A stretch of 40,312 nucleotides of DNA from Pseudomonadota bacterium (GCA_039028155.1 JBCCIS010000047.1:1-40312), one strand, 5' to 3'. Shown: positions 1-8,200, numbered from the stretch's first letter. The notes: generated from the letters alone by a model not told the origin. Numbers and translations: made by a program.

Positions 1-126
1 ATCGAGGCGGGCGACCATGCTTCCGGTCGTTTCGCGATCGAGCCCGGTGACGATCACGCGGCTGGCCGCTTCGCCATCGAGGCGGGCGACCATGCTTCCG
101 GTCGTTTCGCGATCGAGCCTGGTCAT
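1..126 (+). repeat. 75-bp tandem repeat inside the precursor frame
   Basis: Bases 1-44 are identical to 76-119, followed by one C/T change (45 versus 120). The period is 75 bp, which is 25 codons: one 12-residue plus one 13-residue unit. Within the 75 bp a degenerate half-repeat is visible (22-36 against 61-75). The period is an exact multiple of three, so copies can be gained or lost without shifting the frame. Confidence 0.9.
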
Positions 127-132
127 ACCTGA
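1..132 (+). CDS. Repetitive multi-core peptide precursor, 3' end only (putative RiPP precursor)
   Basis: Reading from base 1 gives 43 codons ending in TGA at 130-132; the start lies outside the window. The peptide alternates two units, GRFAIEAGDHAS (12 residues) and GRFAIEPGDDHAA (13), and ends GRFAIEPGHT. Differences between the unit copies fall mostly at third positions of this frame (GGT/GGC, CGT/CGC, GCG/GCC, GCT/GCG, CCC/CCT), which supports this frame over the overlapping open frame 2. No cysteine is visible. Ser occurs only in the 12-residue unit and Thr only at the C terminus. It lies 165 bases upstream of a ycaO-tfuA pair, so I infer it is the modified substrate. Known YcaO/TfuA products include the thiovarsolins, whose precursor also carries repeated cores. 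Function as a precursor is inference. A structural or surface repeat protein remains possible, because leader and total length are not visible. Confidence 0.65.
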   Translation: MEAGDHASGRFAIEPGDDHAAGRFAIEAGDHASGRFAIEPGHT

Positions 133-192
133 GGTAGGATGACTTGAACGCTGCCGGTGACGCGGGCGGTAACAACGAGTGGGCAACCGTTG

Positions 193-207
193 CGGCCAAA
201 ACGGCCG
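193..207 (+). other. Small hairpin between precursor and ycaO
   Basis: CGGCC, loop AAAAC, GGCCG forms a 5-bp GC-only stem. No T-tract follows, so it is not a clear intrinsic terminator. Its place between a precursor gene and its enzyme gene would suit partial termination or mRNA stabilisation, but this is speculative. The rest of 133-297 shows no gene I can support. Confidence 0.25.
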
Positions 208-297
208 GTGCGGCGCAAGCCCGCCACTTTGTCCGCGCGCCGGCAGCGTTCTTCCTGTCATGCATAACTGTCAAGCCGTCAGCACGAGAAGAACATC

Positions 298-1575
298 ATG
301 CGCGCAACAAACACATTGCTAGCGGCAGCGCCGGGCAACCCGCTGGCAGGCGTGGCGTCTGTGCAAAAGGCATACGATGCCGGAACGCACCGCCTGATTT
401 CGCCAAGACAGACCGTCGAGCGCATCAAACCCTTGATGCCGGTGATGGGGATAACACGTATAGCCAATGTCACAGGACTGGATACTATTGGCATTCCGGT
501 AGTAATGGTGAGCCGGCCGAATTCGCGGTCGATCTCGGTAGCACAGGGCAAGGGCGCATCACTTGACGCGGCAAAGGCATCTGGTCTGATGGAATCAGTT
601 GAGAGCTTCCACGCCGAGCGCATCTCTCTGCCCCTGATGTTGGGTAGTTACGAGGATATTCGCTACAACCACAACGTGGTCGACGTTGATCGGCTACCGC
701 ACCTGACGGACAGTCTCTATACGCCCCATACCCAACTCTTGTGGATAGAAGGGCGGGACCTGATATCCGATCAGGGGGTCTGGGTACCCTATGAGATGGT
801 GCACCTGGACTATACGTTGCCGCTGCCAACAGGCCACGGTTGTTTCGTGCCCAGTTCGAATGGACTGGCGTCGGGCAATCATCTGTTCGAGGCCATCTCG
901 CATGGCATCTCCGAGGTTGTCGAACGCGACGCTGTGACACTGTGGCACCTGCTTGACTCAGAAGAGCAGGAGCGCACGCGCGTCAACCTGGACACGGTCG
1001 ATGATGCCGGTTGCCGCGAACTCTTGGACAAGTACGCTGATGCCGGCGTTTTGGTCGCGGTCTGGGAGGTCACGTCGGATATCGGCATGCCCGCCTTTCT
1101 GTGCCGGATCCTTCAGGAGGCGCCGCCGCCCTATAACGACTACAGACCGGCCAGCGGCATGGGCTGTCACCCGGCGCGCCAGATTGCCTTGTCGCGTGCC
1201 CTGACTGAGGCGGCGCAGAGCCGCCTGACGTTCATTTCCGGCGCGCGCGACGATCTCTGGCGCTCCGACTATGACAGCTTCCTTGATCCCGAAACCCACA
1301 AGATCTGGCTGTCCTACATGGAATCGACCTGGGACGGCCGCGACTTTCAGGAGATGGCGACCTTTGTCGGCGGTTCGTTCGAAGAGGACATCGCCTGGGA
1401 GGTCGAGCGGCTCCAGGAGGTCGGTGTGAACCAGATCGTCGCCGTCGACCTGACGAAGTCGGAATTTGGCATCCCCGTCGTCCGGGTCATTATCCCCGGC
1501 CTTGAGGGCATGGACCATTCGCCGAAGTACGTTCCAGGTGAACGAGCCCGCAAGCTTCTGAAGAGGCGGACATGA
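298..1575 (+). CDS. YcaO-domain peptide-modifying enzyme (TfuA-associated)
   Basis: YcaO proteins use ATP to activate peptide backbone amides. They form azolines with a partner, or thioamides or amidines in other systems. The 425-residue protein spans the YcaO fold: GTHR and SP motifs near residues 29-36, MGITRIANVTGLDTIGIPVV at 50-69, then the ATP/Mg-binding Glu-rich helix around 92-107 (E99, E102, E107) and a second one around 198-211 ending EVVERD. The C terminus ends KRRT and lacks the PxPxP tail typical of azoline-forming YcaO proteins. There is no fused E1-like or ocin-ThiF domain. The ATG at 298 follows a weak GAGAAGA. The stop overlaps the tfuA start (ATGA), which indicates translational coupling. 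The TfuA partner favours thioamidation, as in archaeal McrA and thiovarsolin. The product chemistry is inferred; family assignment is firm. Confidence 0.93.
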   Translation: MRATNTLLAAAPGNPLAGVASVQKAYDAGTHRLISPRQTVERIKPLMPVMGITRIANVTGLDTIGIPVVMVSRPNSRSISVAQGKGASLDAAKASGLMESVESFHAERISLPLMLGSYEDIRYNHNVVDVDRLPHLTDSLYTPHTQLLWIEGRDLISDQGVWVPYEMVHLDYTLPLPTGHGCFVPSSNGLASGNHLFEAISHGISEVVERDAVTLWHLLDSEEQERTRVNLDTVDDAGCRELLDKYADAGVLVAVWEVTSDIGMPAFLCRILQEAPPPYNDYRPASGMGCHPARQIALSRALTEAAQSRLTFISGARDDLWRSDYDSFLDPETHKIWLSYMESTWDGRDFQEMATFVGGSFEEDIAWEVERLQEVGVNQIVAVDLTKSEFGIPVVRVIIPGLEGMDHSPKYVPGERARKLLKRRT

Positions 1576-2315
1576 GCATTCACGTTTTCATCGGGCCTTC
1601 GATCACACTGGAAGATGCCCGCAAGGAACTCGACGCAACGTTCATGCCGCCGGTCTCGGAGGGCGACATCACGCGGCTTGTCGCGAACGACAAGCCGCGC
1701 GCGATCGGCATCATCGACGGTTACTTCGAGAACGTGCCGAGTGTCTGGCATAAAGAGATTCTGTTCGCCATGACCCATGGCGTGCATGTCTATGGCGCGT
1801 CCAGCATGGGCGCGCTTCGCGCGGCCGAGCTTCACCCCTTCGGCATGGTCGGCATCGGCGCGGTGTTCGAGGCCTATCGTGACGGCCTGATCGAAGACGA
1901 TGACGAAGTCGCTGTGATCCATGGTCCCGCGGAGCTGGGTTACCCCGCGCTTTCGGAAGCCATGGTCAACATCCGGCGCACGCTGTCGGATGCCCTGCAC
2001 CACCATGTGATCGGTCAGGCGACCCACAAGCGCCTGGAAGAGTTGGCCAAGACGCTGTCCTACAAGGATCGCAGTTACGCCAACCTGTTCGAACTGGCGC
2101 GCGAGTACGCGATCGACCGGCGCGAGGTTGATGCGTTCTCGTTCTGGCTGCAGACGGGACGGGCCGATCAAAAGCGAGACGACGCGATCCTGTTGCTGCG
2201 CACCATGCGTCAGCAGCTTAAGGCCGACACGCCACCGAAGGACGTGCGCTACCACTTCGAATACACGACGCTGTGGGACCGGGCCATCCGCACCGTCGCG
2301 CAGGACGCGTCTTAA
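1572..2315 (+). CDS. TfuA-like protein, YcaO partner
   Basis: The 247-residue protein begins with a short beta-strand segment (IHVFIGPS, residues 3-10) and carries the TfuA core at about 43-135, including the signature YGASSMGALRAAEL (74-87) and HGPAELGY (117-124). TfuA was first seen in trifolitoxin biosynthesis, and with YcaO it supports peptide thioamidation in other systems, possibly by delivering sulfur. The start codon overlaps the ycaO stop by four bases, so the two are made together. No transporter or peptidase gene follows; the next gene is a regulator 190 bases downstream. The C-terminal half (about 140-247) is helical and charged, without a domain I can name. Confidence 0.9.
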   Translation: MSIHVFIGPSITLEDARKELDATFMPPVSEGDITRLVANDKPRAIGIIDGYFENVPSVWHKEILFAMTHGVHVYGASSMGALRAAELHPFGMVGIGAVFEAYRDGLIEDDDEVAVIHGPAELGYPALSEAMVNIRRTLSDALHHHVIGQATHKRLEELAKTLSYKDRSYANLFELAREYAIDRREVDAFSFWLQTGRADQKRDDAILLLRTMRQQLKADTPPKDVRYHFEYTTLWDRAIRTVAQDAS

Positions 2316-2505
2316 GAACGCGCGTCATTAGCAGGCGAACGATCTGACCTTGCTGACATAGGCCGCTGCAATGGATGCCCAATCGAAGGGGCCGGCCCGC
2401 CGATTGTCACCCGGTTGTGCTTGTTCGAAGACAGGCGGCGTGACACTCTGACATTGCTGTTCATTTGGGGGGCGAGCGGCGGGCCACGGGGCGGCCCTGC
2501 ATGTC

Positions 2506-3255
2506 ATGCACACCCCCAGCGCAAGTGTGGATGACGGCGTGACCGATCGCGTGAAGACACGTGTTGATCTCGAGGCGCTCCGGCGCAACGAGCTCTTGGG
2601 CCAGCTTGAGCCCGACGAAATGGATGAGTTTCTTGGGCTCGCCAGCATCCTGACCTATCCCGCCGACCGCGTGATCTTTCAAAAGGCCGACCCCGGCGAC
2701 CGCCTCTTCGCGATCATCAGTGGTCGGGTCGGCATCACCACGGAATCGGAGTCCGGCAAATCCATCCTGCTGAACATGCTGAAGGCGGGCGATGTTCTGG
2801 GCGAGATCGCCCTGTTGGACGGCAAGCCTCGCACCGCCAACGCGGTCGCCATGGACGAAAGCGAGCTGCTCTGTGTCGAACGTTCGGATTTCCTGAACTT
2901 CCTGGAGTGCCACCCCCGTCTCGCCATTCGTTTGATGGGCGTATTGTGTGACCGGCTACGCTGGACCAGCGATATCATCGAAGACACGATGTTTCTGGAC
3001 ATCCCCCATCGCCTGGCCAAGCGGTTGATGGTGCTAAGCGATCAATACGGACGCGAGACCGACGACGGCCTGCTGATCGATCTCAAGCTGTCGCAGGAGA
3101 GCCTTGGCCAGATGCTGGGCGCAACCCGGGAGAGCATCAACAAGGGCCTTAAGCTTCTGGAGCACAAAGGCATGATCGGATCCGCCGGGGGTTACATTCA
3201 TGTCACGAACATGATTGCACTGCGCGATTTCGGCGGCCGCGACCAGGTCGACTGA
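2506..3255 (+). CDS. Crp/Fnr-family transcription regulator
   Basis: The 249-residue protein has an N-terminal cyclic-nucleotide-binding domain (about 30-145) and a C-terminal winged helix (about 165-235). The phosphate-binding cassette is visible as GEIALLDGKPRTA, with the Glu, Arg and Thr expected of a cAMP-type pocket. The recognition region reads SQESLGQMLGATRESINKGL, a good Crp-type helix-turn-helix. The N-terminal Fe-S cysteines of FNR are absent, so an oxygen-sensing FNR role is unlikely. It lies between tfuA and the sirtuin gene (22 bases to the latter's start), on the same strand. It may regulate the upstream peptide genes, but I did not find a clear operator. The 190 bases before it (2316-2505) hold no gene I can support. 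Confidence 0.9.
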   Translation: MHTPSASVDDGVTDRVKTRVDLEALRRNELLGQLEPDEMDEFLGLASILTYPADRVIFQKADPGDRLFAIISGRVGITTESESGKSILLNMLKAGDVLGEIALLDGKPRTANAVAMDESELLCVERSDFLNFLECHPRLAIRLMGVLCDRLRWTSDIIEDTMFLDIPHRLAKRLMVLSDQYGRETDDGLLIDLKLSQESLGQMLGATRESINKGLKLLEHKGMIGSAGGYIHVTNMIALRDFGGRDQVD

Positions 3256-3277
3256 ACGTGGTGACTGGACGCCCACA

Positions 3278-4039
3278 ATGACCGACGGCCTGGATCACGA
3301 CATCAAGACGCTGCGCTGCCTGCTGGATGAGAGTGCTGACGCTGTCGTCTTCACCGGCGCTGGCATCAGCACGGAGTCCGGTATTCCGGATTTCCGCAGC
3401 CCTGGTGGCATCTGGACGAAGTTCAAACCAATTCAGTTCGATGACTTCATGGCATCGGAGGAAGCGCGCCGCGAGTACTGGCGCCGGCATTTTTCCTTGC
3501 GCGGGGAGCTGGGTAAAGCCGAGCCCAACCGCGGTCACCGCGCCGTCGCCCATCTCGTCCGCCAGGACAAGGTCAGCCGTGTCATTACTCAGAATATCGA
3601 CGGCCTCCATCAAAACTCTGGCGTGCCGGCGGAGAAGGTGATTGAGCTGCATGGCAACGCGACCTATGCCGAATGCCTGGATTGTGGCGCGCACTACGGT
3701 CTCGATCACGTTCGCGCGGTGTTCGAGGCTGACGAAACGCTGCCGATCTGCGACTCCTGCGGCGGTATCGTCAAGCTCGCGACGATTTCGTTCGGCCAAG
3801 CGATGCCGGAAGATCAGATGGCGAGGGCCGAGATTGCCACGTTGTCGGCCGACCTTTTCATTGTCCTCGGCTCATCGCTTGTCGTGTTCCCGGCCGCCGG
3901 TTTCCCGATGCTGGCCAAACGGAACGGCGCAACTCTGGTCATTGTCAACCGCGAGGCGACCGACCTTGATGAAATCGCAGACTTTGTGATTCATGGCGAA
4001 ATCGGGCCCACGCTGGGCGCGGCGACCGGCGTCAACTAA
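3278..4039 (+). CDS. Sir2-family NAD-dependent protein deacylase (sirtuin)
   Basis: Sirtuins remove acyl groups from lysine using NAD+. The 253-residue protein has the canonical motifs: GAGIS (27-31), PDFR (37-40), TQNID (104-108), catalytic His in LHG (H125), a zinc ribbon C133-x2-C136 and C158-x2-C161, and GSSLVV (198-203). The start at 3278 is preferred to 3215 because the upstream residues look non-coding and the domain begins normally from it. Size fits bacterial CobB-like enzymes. It is 22 bases behind the Crp-type gene and probably co-transcribed with it. Substrates are unknown. A role in reversing lysine acylation from the acyl-CoA metabolism encoded downstream is plausible but unproven. 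Confidence 0.93.
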   Translation: MTDGLDHDIKTLRCLLDESADAVVFTGAGISTESGIPDFRSPGGIWTKFKPIQFDDFMASEEARREYWRRHFSLRGELGKAEPNRGHRAVAHLVRQDKVSRVITQNIDGLHQNSGVPAEKVIELHGNATYAECLDCGAHYGLDHVRAVFEADETLPICDSCGGIVKLATISFGQAMPEDQMARAEIATLSADLFIVLGSSLVVFPAAGFPMLAKRNGATLVIVNREATDLDEIADFVIHGEIGPTLGAATGVN

Positions 4040-4057
4040 TCGGCGGCACGATCTGCT

Positions 4058-4861
4058 CTAAAGCCGATCTGGATCGCCGCTGTATTCCATCTCCGGAAAG
4101 ATACCGCCTTGCAGGACGTGGGCGACACGCCCGCCGGGCTCGGGCGGGTCGACCGCCAACAAACGATCGGCAAAGTCCTCGGCGTTATCCTGGGGGTCAT
4201 ACCCCAGTTCGAACGCGCGCCGGTTGTCCCACCATGACCGCGTGTTGCGCGAAATGCCGTAGACGATCGTCATGCCCAGCTTTGGCGCCTCAAGGCCGGT
4301 CGTGACCAGCCGCGCCATGTCGCCGTAGCTTAGCCAAGTCGCGAGTTGCCGGGCGTCCAGCGGTTCCGCCTGGAACGAGCCGATGCGCATCGCCATGACA
4401 TCGAACCCGTGTTTGTCGACATAGAGGCTGCCGACGTCTTCGCCAAACGCCTTGGAGAGACCGTAACGGGTGTCCGGCCGTTGGGGTACCCGATCGTCGA
4501 TCGGGTGATCGCGGCGATAAAAGCCAATCGCGTGATTGGAACTGGCGAAGATGATTCGGCGCGCACCGGCTTCACGCGCGGCCTCAAAGATGTTGTAGGT
4601 GCCGATGATGTTCGCGGGCAGGATTCTCTCCCACGAATCCTCACTAGGTATCGCGCCCAGATGGATCACGGCATCCATGCCATCGATGGCCGCCCGCACG
4701 TCCGCCATATCGGCCAGCTCCGCCTTGACGAATTCTTCGCCCGGTCCGGTGGACGGTATGTCAGCCACGTCACTTAGCCGCAGCAGGTCGTAGCGCCCGG
4801 CCAGTTTCTCGCGCAGAACACGGCCTATGTGGCCAGCAGCGCCCGTCATCAGTACCCGCAT
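4058..4861 (-). CDS. NAD-dependent epimerase/dehydratase, uronate dehydrogenase-like
   Basis: Extended short-chain dehydrogenase of 267 residues with the nucleotide motif TGAAGHIG (6-13) and catalytic YGLSK (Y133, K137) preceded by SSNH (about 107-110). The run ASSNHAIGFYRR and the later WWDNRRAFELGY closely match uronate dehydrogenases, which oxidise D-galacturonate or D-glucuronate to the aldarolactone. The length also matches that family (about 265). It ends 18 bases from the convergent sirtuin gene. No other uronate catabolism gene is in the window, so the substrate remains uncertain. A general sugar-nucleotide epimerase is less likely because of the short length. Confidence 0.8.
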   Translation of the reverse strand: MRVLMTGAAGHIGRVLREKLAGRYDLLRLSDVADIPSTGPGEEFVKAELADMADVRAAIDGMDAVIHLGAIPSEDSWERILPANIIGTYNIFEAAREAGARRIIFASSNHAIGFYRRDHPIDDRVPQRPDTRYGLSKAFGEDVGSLYVDKHGFDVMAMRIGSFQAEPLDARQLATWLSYGDMARLVTTGLEAPKLGMTIVYGISRNTRSWWDNRRAFELGYDPQDNAEDFADRLLAVDPPEPGGRVAHVLQGGIFPEMEYSGDPDRL

Positions 4862-5013
4862 GGTCGGTTTGTCCGGATCGGTTCCTCAATGTGGCGGCAT
4901 CATGATGGCTGATCGGTCAGAAAGATAGTCTGTACAACGCGTTAGGCTGATGATCCCGGCCGAAAACTGTATGCTTGGCGCGCTCTCTTGCCGGCACCCG
5001 AGGAGACCGCCCC

Positions 5014-5748
5014 GTGGCCAAAGACAAAAAGTCTGAGACAAGACCCAAACTAACCGCCCGGATCCGGCGCCACCTGCTGACCGGCCTGTTGACGGCCATC
5101 CCTCTCATGGTGACCTGGTTCGTCCTGGCGTTCTTGTTCCGCCTCTTGTCCCAGATCGGCCAGCCGCTCGCCCAGGGCCTGGCGCGCTCCTTCCGCCGGG
5201 TCAACCCGGACATCGCGGACTTCCTTCTGGAGCCGTGGCTGGTGCCGGCGCTCTCGGTCTTCATGGTGATCGTGCTGCTCTACCTGCTCGGCGTTCTCGC
5301 CAGCATGGTGATTGGGCGCCGGCTGATCGGCGCGTTCGACATGCTGATGCAGCGCATCCCCCTGGTTCAGACGATCTATGGCGCCGTCAGCCAGTTGCTC
5401 GGCGCGCTCAAACAAAAACCCGACGGCGTGCAGCGCGTCGTTCTGATCGATTTTCCGTCACCGGAGATGAAGGCGGTGGGCTTCGTCACGAAGACACTGA
5501 AAGACGCGGACACGGGCGACGAGCTCGCCGCCGTCTACGTGCCGACCACGCCCAACCCGACCAGCGGCTATCTGGAGATCGTGCCGGTCGACCGTGTCAT
5601 CTCGACGACATGGACCTTTGACGAGGCGATGACCTTCATCGTCTCCGGCGGCGCTGTCTCGCAGGAGACCATGAACTACTCGAAGAGCGCCGAACCGCCG
5701 GAGGAGACGGACAAGACGAGCACATCAGACGACAAGGACGCTCGATAA
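5014..5748 (+). CDS. DUF502 family membrane protein
   Basis: Starting at GTG 5014 gives 244 residues. GAGGAG lies nine bases upstream, while the alternative TTG at 4975 has no comparable site. Two hydrophobic segments are visible at about 20-45 and 70-100, followed by IPLVQTIYGAVSQL and a soluble domain with VVLIDFPSPEMKAVGFVT and VPTTPNPTSGYLEIVPVD, the conserved core of DUF502. The C terminus is acidic, Ser/Thr-rich and probably disordered. The family's role is unknown. It stands alone, between a divergent dehydrogenase and a convergent flavoprotein. The 5749-5798 gap shows nothing notable. Confidence 0.85.
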   Translation: MAKDKKSETRPKLTARIRRHLLTGLLTAIPLMVTWFVLAFLFRLLSQIGQPLAQGLARSFRRVNPDIADFLLEPWLVPALSVFMVIVLLYLLGVLASMVIGRRLIGAFDMLMQRIPLVQTIYGAVSQLLGALKQKPDGVQRVVLIDFPSPEMKAVGFVTKTLKDADTGDELAAVYVPTTPNPTSGYLEIVPVDRVISTTWTFDEAMTFIVSGGAVSQETMNYSKSAEPPEETDKTSTSDDKDAR

Positions 5749-5798
5749 GGCAGACTCCCGACATTGATTTGTCATCCCGGATGGCCGGTCACGCGCAA

Positions 5799-7751
5799 TC
5801 AGACCGCCACGCCCGCCTTTAACCCTTCCAGCACCGCTTCCTCGCAGGTGCGCGGACTCAGGCAGTCGCCGGCCATGAAGAGGTCTCCGGACCAGTTCTC
5901 CAGCGCCTCGGCGAGCGCGTCGACGGAGGTGTGGCCCAATGACGTGACCAGTGTGTCGACCTCGTCGACGATGATCGGCTCGCCTGACGTCGCATGCTGT
6001 AGATAGACGCTGTCGGCATCGGCGCCGAACAGGCGGGCATAGGGAACGATGTCGACTCCCAGCTTGTGCAGCTCGCCGACCCAGCGGTCGCGCACGTACA
6101 TCTGGATGCGCTGGCCGGGCATGTAGCCGTCGACGGCGAGTGTCACCGAGCAGCCGTCGCGCGCCAGCTTCTCGGCCATGCCGAGCCCGATCCAATCGCA
6201 CCGCCAGTCGGCGACGACAACGCGGCTGCCTACATTGGCCTCACCCTTAAGCGCCGCCCAGGCATCGACAATATGGGCTTCATCCGCGCCTTCGATTTCT
6301 GGCCGGCGGGGCAGGGCGCCGGTGGCCAGGATGACCGCGTCCGGCGCCTCCCGCTCGACCTGCGCCATATCGATGGCTGTGTTCTTCTGCACCTTGACAC
6401 CGGCGATCTCCATCTCGCGTGTCAGGTTGGTGACGATGCCGCCAAACTCCGCGCGGCCCGGCAGCATCTGCGCCAGCTGCGCCTGGCCGCCCAGCTGGCC
6501 AGTCGCTTCGTAGAGTGTGACGTCATGGCCGCGTTCGGCGGCGACCGCGGCTGCTTTCATGCCGGCGGGACCGCCGCCGATGACCATGACCTTGCGCGGC
6601 TCGGCGGTGGGTTGGCGCTCGCCGTAGTCGACCTCGCGCCCGGTTTCGGGATGCTGGATGCAGGATATACCGAGGCCGACCTGCATGTGGCCGATGCAGG
6701 CCTGGTTGCAGGCAATGCAGGCGCGGATGTCATCGGTCCGGCCTTCCTTTGCCTTGTTCGCCATCTCGGGATCGCAGATCTGCGCGCGCGTCATGCCGCA
6801 CATGTCGGCCTGACCGCCGGCGATGATGTTCTCGGCTTCCTGCGGCTGGTTGATTCGCCCGGCGACGAAGACGGGGATATCGACCAGTTTTTTGACGGCG
6901 TGTGCCATCGGCGCCAGATAGCCGTGTTCGATGTTCATCGGCGGCACGACGTGGATCGAGCCCTTCAGGGCGATCATCGAACCGGCGATAACGTTTAGAT
7001 AGTCGAGGCCGCCGTCGTTGCCGATCATGCGGCAGACCTCCATCAACTCGTCGGGATCACCGCCATCCCCGTGCATTTCGTCACCGGAAATGCGCATGCC
7101 GACGATCCGTTCGCCGCCGGCCGCGTCGCGCACGCTGGCGATGACCTCGCGCAGGAACCGCATGCGGTTCTCAAGGCTACCGCCATAGGCATCGGTGCGC
7201 CGGTTGATGTGCGGGTTCAGAAACTGCGCGGGCAGCAGGCTGTGGCTCGACAGAATTTCGACACCGTCCAAACCCGCCCGTTTCATGCGCGCCGCCGCCG
7301 CGCCATAGGCCTTGACCAGGTCGGCGATCTCTACCGCCGACAACGCCCGCGACACCATGTGCGAGCGCTCGGAGGTGTATTCGGAGGGGCCGTAGGGAAC
7401 ACCAAGCGACCCATCGGTGGTGCCGACACCGTAGACACCACCATGGCCGAGTTGCCCGAAGATCGCGCAGCCATGGGCGTGAACGGCTTCGGCCGTGCGC
7501 TGGTAGCCCGGGATGCACGCGTCGTCGCCGGCGTTCAGATTGCGCCGACCGGAGGTCCAGTGCAGCGCGGCCGCCTCGGTGATGATGAGGCCGGCGCCGC
7601 CCCGCGCGCGCGCCTCGTGATAGGCGACGAAACGATCATCCGGCAGAAAGCCGTCGAGCAGACATGTCATGTGACCGGTCGAGAAGATGCGGTTCTTGAA
7701 GGTCGCCGGGCCGACCTTGATGGGCGAGAAGAGATGGGGGAACGCCGTCAT
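5799..7751 (-). CDS. Fe-S flavoprotein, old-yellow-enzyme/2,4-dienoyl-CoA reductase family
   Basis: 650 residues with an N-terminal FMN-binding TIM barrel (about 1-340), a 4Fe-4S site (C345, C348, C352, C364) and a C-terminal FAD/NAD(P) module starting at VMVIGGGPAGMKA (388-400). This is the architecture of 2,4-dienoyl-CoA reductase, trimethylamine dehydrogenase and N-methylproline or stachydrine demethylases. SSHSLLPAQFLNP (168-180) holds the active-site His position. The Tyr seen in trimethylamine dehydrogenase is replaced by Ser in SSH, so a methylamine role is not supported. Candidates are reduction of an unsaturated acyl-CoA or an N-demethylation. It is followed at 8177 by a MAPEG gene on the same strand. 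Exact substrate unknown. Confidence 0.85.
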   Translation of the reverse strand: MTAFPHLFSPIKVGPATFKNRIFSTGHMTCLLDGFLPDDRFVAYHEARARGGAGLIITEAAALHWTSGRRNLNAGDDACIPGYQRTAEAVHAHGCAIFGQLGHGGVYGVGTTDGSLGVPYGPSEYTSERSHMVSRALSAVEIADLVKAYGAAAARMKRAGLDGVEILSSHSLLPAQFLNPHINRRTDAYGGSLENRMRFLREVIASVRDAAGGERIVGMRISGDEMHGDGGDPDELMEVCRMIGNDGGLDYLNVIAGSMIALKGSIHVVPPMNIEHGYLAPMAHAVKKLVDIPVFVAGRINQPQEAENIIAGGQADMCGMTRAQICDPEMANKAKEGRTDDIRACIACNQACIGHMQVGLGISCIQHPETGREVDYGERQPTAEPRKVMVIGGGPAGMKAAAVAAERGHDVTLYEATGQLGGQAQLAQMLPGRAEFGGIVTNLTREMEIAGVKVQKNTAIDMAQVEREAPDAVILATGALPRRPEIEGADEAHIVDAWAALKGEANVGSRVVVADWRCDWIGLGMAEKLARDGCSVTLAVDGYMPGQRIQMYVRDRWVGELHKLGVDIVPYARLFGADADSVYLQHATSGEPIIVDEVDTLVTSLGHTSVDALAEALENWSGDLFMAGDCLSPRTCEEAVLEGLKAGVAV

Positions 7752-7796
7752 GGTGCTCTAGGTCCTGGATCCTGCCGGCCCCGAGCATACCTTCCT

Positions 7797-8177
7797 CTAC
7801 AGCGTAGAAAAAGCGCCGATAAGGCCGACGAGCCACAAAATCGAGGCGGCGGCGAAAGCGATCAAGAAACCCGGCCCACGGCTGGGTGGGTCGTTTTTGT
7901 AGCTGACGGCATAAAGGACACGTCCGGCGATCCAAATCAGGCCGCCGATTCCGGCCCAGGTCCACGTCACAAAGTAGCCGCAGATCCACATGCTGGGCAG
8001 AAAGAAGATCATCTGCTCGGCGGTATTCTGATGAATGCGGAAGGCGCGCTCGAACTTTTCGTCACCAACGGTCGCCGGCGCCTTGATGCCCGCTTTGCCA
8101 CGGTGTTGCGCCGTGCGCGCCGCGAGAAACATATAGAAACCGAGAGCGAGTAGTGTGACCAACGCGACAAAGGCCAT
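7797..8177 (-). CDS. MAPEG family membrane protein
   Basis: 126 residues with four hydrophobic segments and the family motif ERAFRIHQNTAEQMIFFLP, in which the conserved Glu, Arg, Asn and Glu are all present. MAPEG proteins are small inner-membrane proteins, often glutathione-dependent, that act on lipophilic electrophiles or hydroperoxides. Bacterial members are mostly uncharacterised. It sits between the DUF4396 gene and the flavoprotein gene on the same strand, with 23 and 45 bases of spacing, so co-transcription is likely. GGAGG-like sequence precedes the ATG at 8177. Confidence 0.88.
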   Translation of the reverse strand: MAFVALVTLLALGFYMFLAARTAQHRGKAGIKAPATVGDEKFERAFRIHQNTAEQMIFFLPSMWICGYFVTWTWAGIGGLIWIAGRVLYAVSYKNDPPSRGPGFLIAFAAASILWLVGLIGAFSTL

Positions 8178-8200
8178 GGTTCGGCGCCTCCTTTGGCGGG

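Noticed and set aside
1-126. CRISPR array or minisatellite
   Set aside because: Copies abut with no spacers, the period is a multiple of three and the drift follows codons.
2-142. Second open frame through the repeat (frame 2, ending at 142)
   Set aside because: Differences between repeat copies are silent in frame 1 but change residues in frame 2; the frame 2 product is basic and Ser-rich without the ordered units.
144-566. TTG-initiated 140-codon frame overlapping ycaO
   Set aside because: Overlaps the start of a clear YcaO gene in another frame and has no recognisable domain.
2506-3255. FNR-type oxygen sensor
   Set aside because: The N-terminal cysteine cluster needed for a 4Fe-4S site is absent.
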